Positions 56,251 to 63,894 of a stretch of DNA of 64,000 bases are shown here, piece after piece. The DNA lies in NCBI GenBank assembly GCA_020637795.1, contig JACKJT010000003.1, positions 62,001 to 126,000 on the forward strand, read 5' to 3'. The notes under the pieces were generated by a model, which was not told the DNA's origin, searched no databases, and saw only the letters and a program-made list of their open reading frames with translations. A program made the translations under genes and the position numbers. Origin of the DNA: Hoeflea sp. (GTDB lineage: Bacteria > Pseudomonadota > Alphaproteobacteria > Rhizobiales > Rhizobiaceae). Each line of letters begins with the position of its first letter. Within the stretch, counting starts at the first letter, position 1.

Positions 56251-57573
56251 TCAGCCCAGCAATACCACCGCGATGCCTGCCAGCGTCGCGGCCCCGAGCA
56301 CCACGAACAGGTTGACGTGAAACCGCAGCAGCGCCAGGCCGACGCCGAGCGCGATCGCCAGTGCTGCGGCGTTGAGGCTCGCCAGATCGGGCACAGGCAG
56401 GATGAAGGGCCCGCGCGCCACCTCCCCGACACGCTCAAACAACACGTGCAACGCAAACCAGACCGCCAGGTTCGAGATCACGCCCACCACCGCGGCAGTG
56501 ATCGCCGACAATCCGGCTGACAGCCACCCGACAGAGCGCAGCCGCTCGATATGCGGCGCTCCGGCGAAGATCCAGAGAAAGCACGGCGCGAAGGTGAAGA
56601 ACAGCGCCAGCGAACCGCCGGCGAGCCCACCGATCATCGGATCGAGCCCCGCCTCCCGCGCCCCTCCGAGAAAGCCGACGAACACCAGCACCAGGATCAA
56701 GGGTCCCGGAGTCGTCTCGGCAAGCCCGAGACCCGCCAGCATGTCACCCGGAACCAGCCAACCATGCACCTCGACCGCCTGCTGCCCGACATAGGCCAGC
56801 ACCGCGTAGGCGCCGCCGAACGTGACGATCGCGGCCTTGGAAAAGAACGCCGCCATCGCGGAAAAGGCGTCAGGGATCCCCGGCAAGAACATCAGCGCCG
56901 CCAGCGGCCCGAGCCAGATCGCGCCCCAGACCAGCACGGTCCGCAGCGTTGGCCCGGCCAGTCCCGGCAGCAGCGCAGCCGCCGGCTCTCCGGCTGGATC
57001 GCCCTTGCTCCGCTGACCGGGCCGCATGGCCATTGACGTGAGAATGCCAATCAGGCCTGCCCCCAGAACGATCACCGGGAAAGGCAGCTTCAGGAAGGCG
57101 ATGGCGACAAACGCCGCGAAAGCAAGCCCATACGCCAGTCGCGACTTCAACGCCCGTTTCGACACCTTGATCAGCGCCTCGACAACGATCGCCAGCACCG
57201 CCGCCTTCAGCCCGAACAGGACGCCCGCCACCAGCGGCATCTCGCCATAGTGAAAATAGATCGCCGACAGCGCCATGATCACCGCGAAACCGGGCAGAAT
57301 GAACAGCAGGCCGGCAAGCAGGCCGCCTTTCACCCCGCGCAGCAGCCAGCCGGAATAGGTGGCGAGCTGCATGGCTTCCGGACCCGGCAGCAGCATGCAG
57401 AAATTGAGCGCATGCAGGAACCGCGGCTCGTCGAGCCAGTTGCGCTCCTCGACCAGCTCGCGGTGCATCAGCGCGATCTGCCCGGCGGGTCCGCCGAAGG
57501 ACAGAAGCCCGATGCGGCCGAAGACACGGACCATCTCGCGAAAGGAAGGGGGCGCGTCACGATGCTCAGACAT
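56251..57573 (-). CDS. chrA: chromate transporter ChrA, long form
   Basis: A 440-residue transporter built of two CHR domains. The first opens with FGRIGLLSFGGPAGQIALMH and holds CMLLPGPEAMQLATYSGWLL; the second has AAIVTFGGAYAVLAYVGQQA and GLAETTPGPLILVLVFVGFL. It should expel chromate across the inner membrane. The length is typical of the two-domain type. Its ATG lies inside the end of an upstream rhodanese frame (8-base overlap), so it normally would be translated by coupling; that upstream gene carries a nonsense codon. Confidence 0.94.
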   Translation of the reverse strand: MSEHRDAPPSFREMVRVFGRIGLLSFGGPAGQIALMHRELVEERNWLDEPRFLHALNFCMLLPGPEAMQLATYSGWLLRGVKGGLLAGLLFILPGFAVIMALSAIYFHYGEMPLVAGVLFGLKAAVLAIVVEALIKVSKRALKSRLAYGLAFAAFVAIAFLKLPFPVIVLGAGLIGILTSMAMRPGQRSKGDPAGEPAAALLPGLAGPTLRTVLVWGAIWLGPLAALMFLPGIPDAFSAMAAFFSKAAIVTFGGAYAVLAYVGQQAVEVHGWLVPGDMLAGLGLAETTPGPLILVLVFVGFLGGAREAGLDPMIGGLAGGSLALFFTFAPCFLWIFAGAPHIERLRSVGWLSAGLSAITAAVVGVISNLAVWFALHVLFERVGEVARGPFILPVPDLASLNAAALAIALGVGLALLRFHVNLFVVLGAATLAGIAVVLLG

Positions 57574-57907
57574 CGGCGCTCTCCAAAGGTGCAACCGGCA
57601 GGCCGGCAGTTTTCCAGGCTTCAAACCCGCCCTCGACAATCACAGCCTCGATCTCCATGTCCGCCAGAAATCCCCGCACCGCCTGACTGACCTCATGCCC
57701 GTGCACACAATAGAGCGCAACCCGCCCGCCACTGAACTCGCCAGCCCAGTTCAACACATCGAAGGGATGCCGCCAGACCGACCCCGCTATGGCCGATCCC
57801 GAGGCGAGCCGCCCGATCGGTTTGCGCACATCGATAATAACCCACCCGTCCTATGAGTCGGCCAGAGCGACAGGCGATAGGGAAGTCAGGTAATGGTTTT
57901 GTGACAT
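57566..57907 (-). pseudogene. rhodanese-like gene with in-frame amber codon
   Basis: From ATG 57907 (GCGGAG upstream) the frame reads 18 codons (MSQNHYLTSLSPVALADS), then TAG at 57851-57853, then continues uninterrupted as DGWVIIDVRKPIGRLASGSA to 57566. The whole would be 113 codons, the size of a single rhodanese domain, with the catalytic loop CVHGHEV and the C-terminal GFEAWKTAGLPV intact. Only the TAG breaks it. A GTG restart at 57829 would lose the first strand. Either a recent nonsense mutation, a sequencing error or readthrough is possible. It overlaps chrA by eight bases. Confidence 0.82.
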
Positions 57908-58074
57908 GTCTATGCTCCGCAGAATTTGCGTTGGTCGCGGAGCTTGGAGCCGGTCCACATCGTGGCGGGCTCTCGACGGGAGGTCCGGATTTCCCCGTAC
58001 GCGAAATCTACTCGTCGGGCGTGACAGGGTCAACGCGCAAGGCCGGCCGGCCCGGAAATGCAAGGCATCCGGAT

Positions 58075-58731
58075 CTACTGGCCTCGTCCGGGCCCGAGCA
58101 ACGCATGCACAAGCGTGTCTTCGAGCCAGGCGCCGAAGGCTTCCGGGGAGACACCTTCCACATCCTGCATCAGGGTGAAGAGCTCCGGGCTTGCCAGCCG
58201 CCAGATGGTATCCGCTGCGCCCGCCGCGGTCAGATGCGGCCTCAGCCCACCGGTTCGCGCCAGCGCCTCGGCAACTCCAAGCAGGTTTCTGCGTCGCCCC
58301 TCATGCAATTCACTGTAAAGGCTTGCGAGCTCCGCGTCCGCCGTCGCGCCGGATCGTACCACCGCCATCAACGGTGCGACGCGCGACAGCACATCGGCAA
58401 TGTCGCGCGCAAAATGACCAAGCAGCCTTGCCGGGTCCGGTTCGGCCAACATCGCCAAGGGACCCGCCTGTCTGTCCAGCGGAACCTCCGGCGCATCGCG
58501 CCGAACCGCAGCAATGACCAGCGTGCGCAGGATTGTGCGCTTGTTGCCGAAGCCCGAATAGACGGTCTCCGCCGACACGCCGGCATGCCGGGCGATCAGC
58601 GCAATCGTGGTCGCCGTCCAGCCCTTGTCGCGAAACAGCGTATCGGCCGCAGCGAGGATGGCAGCGCGGGTTTGCGCCGCCTGCCCGCTGCGGTGCGCTG
58701 AACGATAGGGACGTGTGGCTTTTTTCATCAT
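58075..58731 (-). CDS. TetR family transcriptional regulator
   Basis: A 218-residue TetR regulator. The helix-turn-helix is ILAAADTLFRDKGWTATTIA and ARHAGVSAETVYSGFGNKRT at about 25-65; the ligand domain follows. The ATG at 58731 (or 58728) lacks a clear Shine-Dalgarno. It is divergent from a DUF1772 gene, its probable target, with a small inverted repeat between them. The ligand is unknown. Confidence 0.9.
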   Translation of the reverse strand: MMKKATRPYRSAHRSGQAAQTRAAILAAADTLFRDKGWTATTIALIARHAGVSAETVYSGFGNKRTILRTLVIAAVRRDAPEVPLDRQAGPLAMLAEPDPARLLGHFARDIADVLSRVAPLMAVVRSGATADAELASLYSELHEGRRRNLLGVAEALARTGGLRPHLTAAGAADTIWRLASPELFTLMQDVEGVSPEAFGAWLEDTLVHALLGPGRGQ

Positions 58732-58751
58732 GTACAATTCGCTTGAGTCAT

Positions 58752-58769
58752 ACTAAGGTGAATTTTAGT
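58752..58769. promoter_or_regulatory. inverted repeat between tetR and DUF1772 gene
   Basis: ACTAA (58752-58756) and TTAGT (58765-58769) form a 5-base inverted repeat, with AGTCAT directly repeated around it (from 58746 and 58767). It lies in the 68-base divergent space, where a TetR operator is expected. Short, so only moderately convincing. Confidence 0.35.
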
Positions 58770-58799
58770 CATCAGCAACCGCCAGGGAGCGGACCAGCC

Positions 58800-59318
58800 A
58801 TGGAACGCGTGCATGTCTATCTGATCGACCTTCTTCCCGCATCCTCCAAACGCCTGATCGCCTGCCAGGTCGTGGCCATCCTGCTCATCGCGCTGATTGC
58901 GGGATCCACCTTCGGAATCTGGCAGGGTTACAACCCCGCGCTCTATTCCCGGGACACGTTTCTGGAAGTCCACCGGGGTGCGGTGGAAGGTCTGAACACG
59001 CTTCTGCCCTTGATGGGTCTGGCGACGATGATCTTGACGCTCGTGCTCACCCTGCGCAGCAACCCGCATACAGCATTGCGGGGCCTCTACTGGTCCACCC
59101 TTGCCTTGCTCGTTCTGGCTGGCCTGATCACCCGGTTTGCCAACCAGCCGATCAATGCCTTGGTGATCGCCTGGTCGGCGGATACCGTGCCGGGCAACTG
59201 GACCGAAATCCGCGACAGCTGGTGGTTCTGGCATACGGTCCGCACCCTTGTCTCGATGGCCGCGCTCGCCGGGCTGGTCACCGCCACCGTGACGGCGCGG
59301 AACGAGCGGCAAGGCTAG
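58800..59318 (+). CDS. DUF1772 (anthrone-oxygenase-like) membrane protein
   Basis: A 172-residue protein with four membrane segments and the DUF1772 layout: a first helix ending in GSTFGIWQGYNPALYSRDTF, FANQPINALVIAW near residue 115-130 and WFWHTVRTLVSMAAL near the end. The family includes fungal anthrone oxygenases but most bacterial members are uncharacterised. AGGGAG precedes the ATG. It is divergent from the TetR gene at 58731, which probably represses it. Confidence 0.87.
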   Translation: MERVHVYLIDLLPASSKRLIACQVVAILLIALIAGSTFGIWQGYNPALYSRDTFLEVHRGAVEGLNTLLPLMGLATMILTLVLTLRSNPHTALRGLYWSTLALLVLAGLITRFANQPINALVIAWSADTVPGNWTEIRDSWWFWHTVRTLVSMAALAGLVTATVTARNERQG

Positions 59319-59388
59319 GACACCTCCCTGGCCGAAGTTGCCCGCCCGATCGCCAAGCATGCCTTGCCGGCGCTGCCGCCGCCGGCGT

Positions 59389-59994
59389 TCACGGCATCGC
59401 CCGATCAAGAATCTCCCTGAGCAGGGCGTCGCGGTCCGCAACCGGCTTGCCCTCCGGGGGGCCAAGCCTTCCGGCGATATAGAGGTCGGCAAAGCCGTGC
59501 ACCGTGCTCCATATCGCCATCACATCGGTCATCGCCGCGGGCTCTTCGAAAGGCGAAACCCCGCGCAGCCGGGCGACGCCATCAGCCAGGTGCATGAACG
59601 CGGCCTTGGCGGCCTCGGCGAGTTCCGAAGTCTTGGGTTCGGGCTTGTCGGTCGAAAACATCAGCCGGAACAGGGCCGGTGAACTGATGGCGAAATCCAG
59701 ATAGCCGAGGCCTGAGGCCAGCAGTTGCTGACGCGCATCCTTGTTCGGTTCAGCCGCCTGCCGCGATTGCATGGCGGCGAGAAAGCGCCGGAAGCCTTCT
59801 GTGGCGAGCGCATCGAGCAGTCCCTTTGCATCGCCGAAATGATGCGCCGGCGCCGAATGGCTGACACCGACGCTCTTGGCCACCGACCTGAGCGAAAAGC
59901 CGGCCACCCCGGTCTCGGCCAGCACGGCTTCACCCGCCTTGATCAGCGCCGCGCGCAGGTCGCCATGATGGTAGCTGTCTTTCGGTTTGAGCAT
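59389..59994 (-). CDS. TetR/AcrR family transcriptional regulator
   Basis: A 201-residue TetR regulator with the helix-turn-helix YHHGDLRAALIKAGEAVL and SVAKSVGVSHSAPAHHFGDA near residues 8-60, and a C-terminal WHG-type ligand domain (AIWSTVHGFADLYIAGRLG). It starts 103 bases from the divergent ABA4-like gene. Two nested perfect inverted repeats in the gap are strong operator candidates. Ligand unknown; it would be expected to repress both itself and the membrane-protein pair. Confidence 0.93.
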   Translation of the reverse strand: MLKPKDSYHHGDLRAALIKAGEAVLAETGVAGFSLRSVAKSVGVSHSAPAHHFGDAKGLLDALATEGFRRFLAAMQSRQAAEPNKDARQQLLASGLGYLDFAISSPALFRLMFSTDKPEPKTSELAEAAKAAFMHLADGVARLRGVSPFEEPAAMTDVMAIWSTVHGFADLYIAGRLGPPEGKPVADRDALLREILDRAMP

Positions 59995-60012
59995 GGCCGG
60001 ACACTAGCGGGT

Positions 60013-60087
60013 CATCTGGACAGCGTCAAATTAATCTTGACAATGACAAGATTACGTCTCACCCTCAATCTAGTCACTGTCCAGATG
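60013..60087. promoter_or_regulatory. nested perfect inverted repeats, TetR operator region
   Basis: Inner repeat: AATCTTG-N7-CAAGATT (60033-60039 and 60047-60053), overlapping a TTGACA at 60037. Outer repeat: CATCTGGACAG (60013-60023) and CTGTCCAGATG (60077-60087), 11 bases perfect, 53 apart. The two are nearly concentric. The inner fits a TetR-family dimer site; the outer could be two further half-sites or an mRNA/DNA structure. Confidence 0.65.
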
Positions 60088-60097
60088 GAGATTGCGC

Positions 60098-60541
60098 ATG
60101 CAACCCGACGCCCTCTTTCAACTCTCCGGCCCGCTGGCGATGGCCGGCTGGCTGGCCCTGGCGGCATCGCCGCTCGCACCACGGCTGACCCAGCTTGCAG
60201 CCAGCCTTGTCATTCCGGTCGTCCTCTCGCTCGGCTACACCGCGCTCATCCTTGCCAACTGGTCGGGCGCAGAGGGCGGGTTCGGCAGCTTGGCCGATGT
60301 GATGCTGCTCTTCACCAATCCGGCCGTCGCCCTTGCCGGCTGGCTGCACTACCTGGCCTTCGACCTCTTCGTCGGAGCGTGGGAGGTTCGCACCGCGCGG
60401 CGCGAGGGCATCCCGCATCTTTTGGTGCTGCCCTGCCTTGTCCTCACCTTCCTCTTCGGCCCGATCGGCCTGCTGGCATTTCTCGGCCTGCGGCTTGTTC
60501 ATGGCAGGTTCGCAACCATCCCCGCCACAGGTGCATCATGA
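60098..60541 (+). CDS. ABA4-like membrane protein
   Basis: A 147-residue protein with four membrane segments, resembling the ABA4 (neoxanthin-synthesis-related) family: MLLFTNPAVALAGWLHYLAF, DLFVGAWEVRTARREGIPHL and FLFGPIGLLAFLGLRL are the conserved blocks. Bacterial members have no settled role. ATG at 60098 follows GGAG; a TTG two codons earlier is possible. It overlaps the next gene by four bases (ATGA) and is divergent from a TetR regulator. Confidence 0.87.
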   Translation: MQPDALFQLSGPLAMAGWLALAASPLAPRLTQLAASLVIPVVLSLGYTALILANWSGAEGGFGSLADVMLLFTNPAVALAGWLHYLAFDLFVGAWEVRTARREGIPHLLVLPCLVLTFLFGPIGLLAFLGLRLVHGRFATIPATGAS

Positions 60542-61371
60542 CCGATATCGCTTTCAACTACCGTCTCCAGTCGACCCGGCGTCCCGGCCTGTTCGACGCC
60601 GAGCCCCTGTTCGCCGCGTCCGGCCTGCTGATCGGCCTGTCGCTTGCGCCGACGCTGGCGGCCATGGCGCTCGACCACCGGCAGTTCCTCGGCGAGAATG
60701 TCTGGCTCAAGCCGGTCAAGTTCCAGATCGCTCTCACCCTCTACCTGCTGACGCTGGCCTTCTTCGCCCGCTGGCTGCCGGACGGCATGACCGCAAGCCG
60801 CAGCTACCGCGTCTATTCCGGCCTGGTCATCTTCGCCATCGTGGCCGAACTCATCTGGGTCAGCGGCGCCGCCATGTATGGCACGGCTTCCCATTTCAAT
60901 GTCACCAACCCGGTGATGCAGGGCATCTACGGGCTGATGGGGCTTCTTGCCGTCCTGCTCACCTCCGCGACGCTCGTGCACGGCATCGCCATCTGGCGCA
61001 ATCCACGGACCGGATTGCCGCCGGCACTGCACCTGTCCATCGCGCTCGGCCTCGTGCTGACCTTCGGTCTGACAGTGATGGTCGCCGGCACCATGGCATC
61101 TTTTCCCGGCCATCTGGTCGGCACGCCGCTGACCGGGGCGACCGTGCCGATCATCGGCTGGTCGCGTGAAGTGGGCGACCTGCGGGCGCCGCATTTCCTG
61201 GCCACCCATGCCATGCATGCAGTGCCGGTCGCGGGGTTGCTTGCAGCCGCGCTGCTGCCGCCAGGAATGGCTTCGCCTGCGGTCTGGGGCTGCGCCTTCC
61301 TTTTCACCGCGATTGTCGTCGCATGCTTTGCCGGCGCCCTGGCCGGACTGCCGTTGATCCCGGTTTTCTGA
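60538..61371 (+). CDS. polytopic membrane protein, unknown function
   Basis: A 277-residue protein with about seven membrane segments (LFAASGLLIGLSLAPTLAAM, QIALTLYLLTLAFFARWLP, VFAIVAELIWVSGA-like and others) and conserved-looking polar residues FNVTNPVMQGIYG and RAPHFLATHAMHAVP with several histidines facing the membrane. I do not recognise the family. It is coupled to the ABA4-like gene (ATGA overlap), so the two probably work together under the TetR regulator. The histidines could bind haem or metal; that is speculation. Confidence 0.78.
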   Translation: MTDIAFNYRLQSTRRPGLFDAEPLFAASGLLIGLSLAPTLAAMALDHRQFLGENVWLKPVKFQIALTLYLLTLAFFARWLPDGMTASRSYRVYSGLVIFAIVAELIWVSGAAMYGTASHFNVTNPVMQGIYGLMGLLAVLLTSATLVHGIAIWRNPRTGLPPALHLSIALGLVLTFGLTVMVAGTMASFPGHLVGTPLTGATVPIIGWSREVGDLRAPHFLATHAMHAVPVAGLLAAALLPPGMASPAVWGCAFLFTAIVVACFAGALAGLPLIPVF

Positions 61372-61410
61372 AGTCCGGGATCAACCAGGCCGGCAACCGC
61401 CCGCAAAGCT

Positions 61411-61439
61411 TGCATTTGCGCGGTTGCTCGGCTATAGCG
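61411..61439 (+). promoter_or_regulatory. rplY promoter
   Basis: CTTGCA (61411-61416), a 17-base spacer and CTATAG (61434-61439) match the alphaproteobacterial consensus CTTGAC-N17-CTATAT closely. Transcription would begin near 61446, leaving a leader of about 124 nt before rplY. Confidence 0.72.
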
Positions 61440-61478
61440 GCCCCGTCCGTGCAGACACCCTTGGAGGCAACGCGGATG

Positions 61479-61509
61479 AAGCGCCGGTAACGGCGCTTGA
61501 TGTTTTTTG
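61479..61509 (+). terminator. terminator-like hairpin in the rplY leader
   Basis: A perfect 8-base stem AAGCGCCG (61479-61486)/CGGCGCTT (61491-61498) with loop GTAA, then GATGTTTTTTGG. It lies inside the predicted leader, 60 bases before the rplY start. It could attenuate rplY, or end a short sRNA of about 65 nt that starts at the promoter at 61411. Confidence 0.68.
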
Positions 61510-61569
61510 GGACCGGCTTAGGCCGCGGACCGGAAGACAGCCTTTATTAGAACCTCGAAAGGATTTGCC

Positions 61570-62199
61570 ATGAGCAATGCTGCATATGAGCTCAAGGCCG
61601 AGGCGCGCGCACAGGTTGGTAAGGGGTCCGCCCGTGAACTTCGCCGCAACGGTTTGATTCCCGCTGTCATCTACGGTGACAAGCAAGACCCTGTGTCCAT
61701 CGCGCTCTCGCGCAAGGATGTGACCAAGAAGATCCACGACGGCGGTTTTCTGACCACCCTCGTCACCATCGAAGTCGAAGGCAAGAAGTACAACGTCCTG
61801 CCGAAGGATTACCAGCTTGATCCGGTCCGCGACTTCCTGATGCATGTCGATTTCCTGCGCGTGTCGAAAGACACACAGGTGACCGTGGAAGTTCCGGTTC
61901 ACTTCGAAAACGAAGAGAAGTCCCCCGGCCTCAAGCGCGGCGGCGTTCTCAACGTCGTGCGTCACACCGTCGAGTGCCACTGCCCGGCCAACGCCATTCC
62001 GGAAGCGATCATCGTCGATCTCACCGGCCTGGAAGTCGGCGACGGCATCCACATCTCGCATGTCACGCTGCCCAAGGGCGTCGAGCCGACGATCACCGAT
62101 CGCGACTTCACCATCGCCACCATCGCAGCTCCTGCCGGCCTCAAGAGCGACGACAACGCTGCTGGCGAAGCTGAAGCAGCAGAAGAAGACGAAGAATAA
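61570..62199 (+). CDS. rplY: 50S ribosomal protein L25 (CTC form)
   Basis: A 209-residue L25 of the long CTC type: an N-terminal 5S-rRNA-binding domain (ELKAEARAQVGKGSARELRR, IPAVIYGDKQDP) and the C-terminal TL5/CTC domain (VPVHFENEEKSPGLKRGGVL, LEVGDGIHISHVTLP), with an acidic tail. It binds 5S rRNA in the large subunit. AAAGGA precedes the ATG. pth follows after 32 bases, the common rplY-pth operon. The leader contains a promoter and terminator-like hairpin. Confidence 0.97.
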   Translation: MSNAAYELKAEARAQVGKGSARELRRNGLIPAVIYGDKQDPVSIALSRKDVTKKIHDGGFLTTLVTIEVEGKKYNVLPKDYQLDPVRDFLMHVDFLRVSKDTQVTVEVPVHFENEEKSPGLKRGGVLNVVRHTVECHCPANAIPEAIIVDLTGLEVGDGIHISHVTLPKGVEPTITDRDFTIATIAAPAGLKSDDNAAGEAEAAEEDEE

Positions 62200-62231
62200 G
62201 CCGCTTGGCGTGTTTTTGAGGGTCAGGCTCC

Positions 62232-62972
62232 ATGTTGCTCATCGCAGGACTTGGAAATCCCGGCCCTCAATACGCCAGGAACCGGCACAATGTCGGCTTC
62301 ATGGCGGCGGACGCAATCGCCCGCCGCCATTCGTTTTCCGGGTTTTCGAAAAAATTCCGGGGTGAAATCGCCGAAGGCACACTTGCCGGCGACAAAGTGC
62401 TGCTCCTCAAGCCCATGACCTTCATGAACCTGTCGGGCGACAGCGTCCGCGAGGCCATGCGGTTCTACAAGCTCTCCCCTGCGGATCTGATCGTCATACA
62501 TGACGAACTCGACCTTGCCCCCGGCAAGCTCAAGCTCAAGATCGGTGGCGGCAATGGCGGCCACAACGGCCTCAAGTCGATCGACGCCCATTGCGGCAAG
62601 GACTACAAGCGTTTGAGGATCGGCATCGGCCATCCCGGTCACAAGGATCGCGTCAACCCGCATGTGCTCGGCGACTTCGCCAAGTCGGACCAGGAATGGC
62701 TGGAACCGCTGCTCGACGCCATCGCCGACAATGCCGAGCTGATGGCGCGCGGCGACGACGCCGGGTTCCTCAACAAGATTGCGCTGGCGACCGGCACGGC
62801 TGCGCCAAAGCCCGACAAGCCGGGAAAACCTGCCTCGGCGACCGGCGGCAAGCCCGCACCGGCCGGCAAATCCCACATCCGCCAGGCCCGCAACTCGGCC
62901 CAGCCGAAAACACTGCCGACATCCGGCCCGATGGCCGATATGCTCAAGAAGCTGTTCGGCAACAAGGACTGA
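62232..62972 (+). CDS. pth: peptidyl-tRNA hydrolase
   Basis: A 246-residue Pth, which releases peptides from peptidyl-tRNA that drops off ribosomes. Catalytic residues are N9 and H19 (LGNPGPQYARNRHNVGF), with FMNLSGDSV, IHDELDLAPG and GGNGGHNGLKSI further on. The core ends near residue 190; a Lys/Pro/Ala-rich tail of about 55 residues follows, as often in rhizobial Pth. The ATG at 62232 has only a weak ribosome site, consistent with translation coupled to rplY. Confidence 0.97.
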   Translation: MLLIAGLGNPGPQYARNRHNVGFMAADAIARRHSFSGFSKKFRGEIAEGTLAGDKVLLLKPMTFMNLSGDSVREAMRFYKLSPADLIVIHDELDLAPGKLKLKIGGGNGGHNGLKSIDAHCGKDYKRLRIGIGHPGHKDRVNPHVLGDFAKSDQEWLEPLLDAIADNAELMARGDDAGFLNKIALATGTAAPKPDKPGKPASATGGKPAPAGKSHIRQARNSAQPKTLPTSGPMADMLKKLFGNKD

Positions 62973-63057
62973 GCCCCGCTCACAAGATCGTCATTCCGGG
63001 TTGAACGACACTTCCGCTATCCTGCCCCGGAAACGAAACCGGTGAGGGAGGCAATTC

Positions 63058-63507
63058 ATGTTCATTTCCAGGATCATCCGCGCGCGCCTGGCGCTGCCGT
63101 TTTTCGTTATGGCGTTCCTTTCCGGTGCAGCCATCGCCGGCGAGGCCAACCTGAATTTCCAGGGCGTCGCCATCCAGGGCTACGACCCTGTCGCCTATTT
63201 CACCGAATCAAAGCCGGTTCCGGGTGATCCGGCCATCACGGCCACCCATGATGGCGCCATCTACAGGTTCGCATCCACCGAGCACAGGGCTGCCTTCGAA
63301 GCCGATCCGGGGAAATATGTGCCGCAATATGGCGGCTACTGCGCCTATGGCGCCGCACAGGGCTATAACGCCCCGGTCGAGCCGGAGCAGTTCACTATCG
63401 CCGACGGCAAGCTCTACCTCAATTACAATGCCGATGTCCGCAAGCGCTGGAATCAAGACCGCGGAGGCTACATCAGCAAGGCGGACGCCTACTGGGCCTC
63501 GCAATAA
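63058..63507 (+). CDS. exported YHS domain protein
   Basis: A 149-residue protein with a signal peptide ending SGAAIAG and a YHS-type domain: NFQGVAIQGYDPVAYFTESK, then a single conserved cysteine in YGGYCAYG and KRWNQDRGGYI at the end. YHS proteins of this exported kind are widespread and may bind metal through the Cys-containing loop; function unknown. GGGAGG precedes the ATG. It is convergent with the small membrane protein that follows. Confidence 0.9.
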   Translation: MFISRIIRARLALPFFVMAFLSGAAIAGEANLNFQGVAIQGYDPVAYFTESKPVPGDPAITATHDGAIYRFASTEHRAAFEADPGKYVPQYGGYCAYGAAQGYNAPVEPEQFTIADGKLYLNYNADVRKRWNQDRGGYISKADAYWASQ

Positions 63508-63519
63508 GCCTGGCGGTCA

Positions 63520-63894
63520 TCACAGCTCGGCGATGCGTTGCCAGAACAGGTCGACGAAGCCGTCGATCCCGGCTTCGATAAGGGCTGCGATGCCGAGCCC
63601 GGCGCCGTCGACCAGCAGCATGGCGGCAAGCCCGCCGAAGACCGTGAACACCACCGAAAGCCTGAGATTCTTCAGGCTTTCGAGCCGGTAATAACCTGCA
63701 TCGTCGAATTCGGTCCCCCACAGATGGTCGGCCCATCCATAGTCGCTCGACACCATGATGTTGACCGCCGGCGTGTCGGAGATCTTGTCGGGAAAGACGT
63801 TGAAGACAGCCCTGACGACATGCGCCAGCGCCCCGAGAGCGGCGAAAATGATGCCTGCGGCGACAAAGTGCCAGGTGGCAAGCTCGGTTTCCAT
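63520..63894 (-). CDS. small membrane protein, uncharacterised
   Basis: A 124-residue protein with about two or three membrane segments (WHFVAAGIIFAALGALAHVV near the start, LRLSVVFTVFGGLAAMLLVD near residues 78-98) separated by a polar stretch with SSDYGWADHLWGTEFDDAGY. No family recognised. ATG at 63894 is preceded by AAGGGG; a GTG five codons earlier is possible. About 106 bases remain to the window edge, with nothing else recognisable. Confidence 0.7.
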   Translation of the reverse strand: METELATWHFVAAGIIFAALGALAHVVRAVFNVFPDKISDTPAVNIMVSSDYGWADHLWGTEFDDAGYYRLESLKNLRLSVVFTVFGGLAAMLLVDGAGLGIAALIEAGIDGFVDLFWQRIAEL

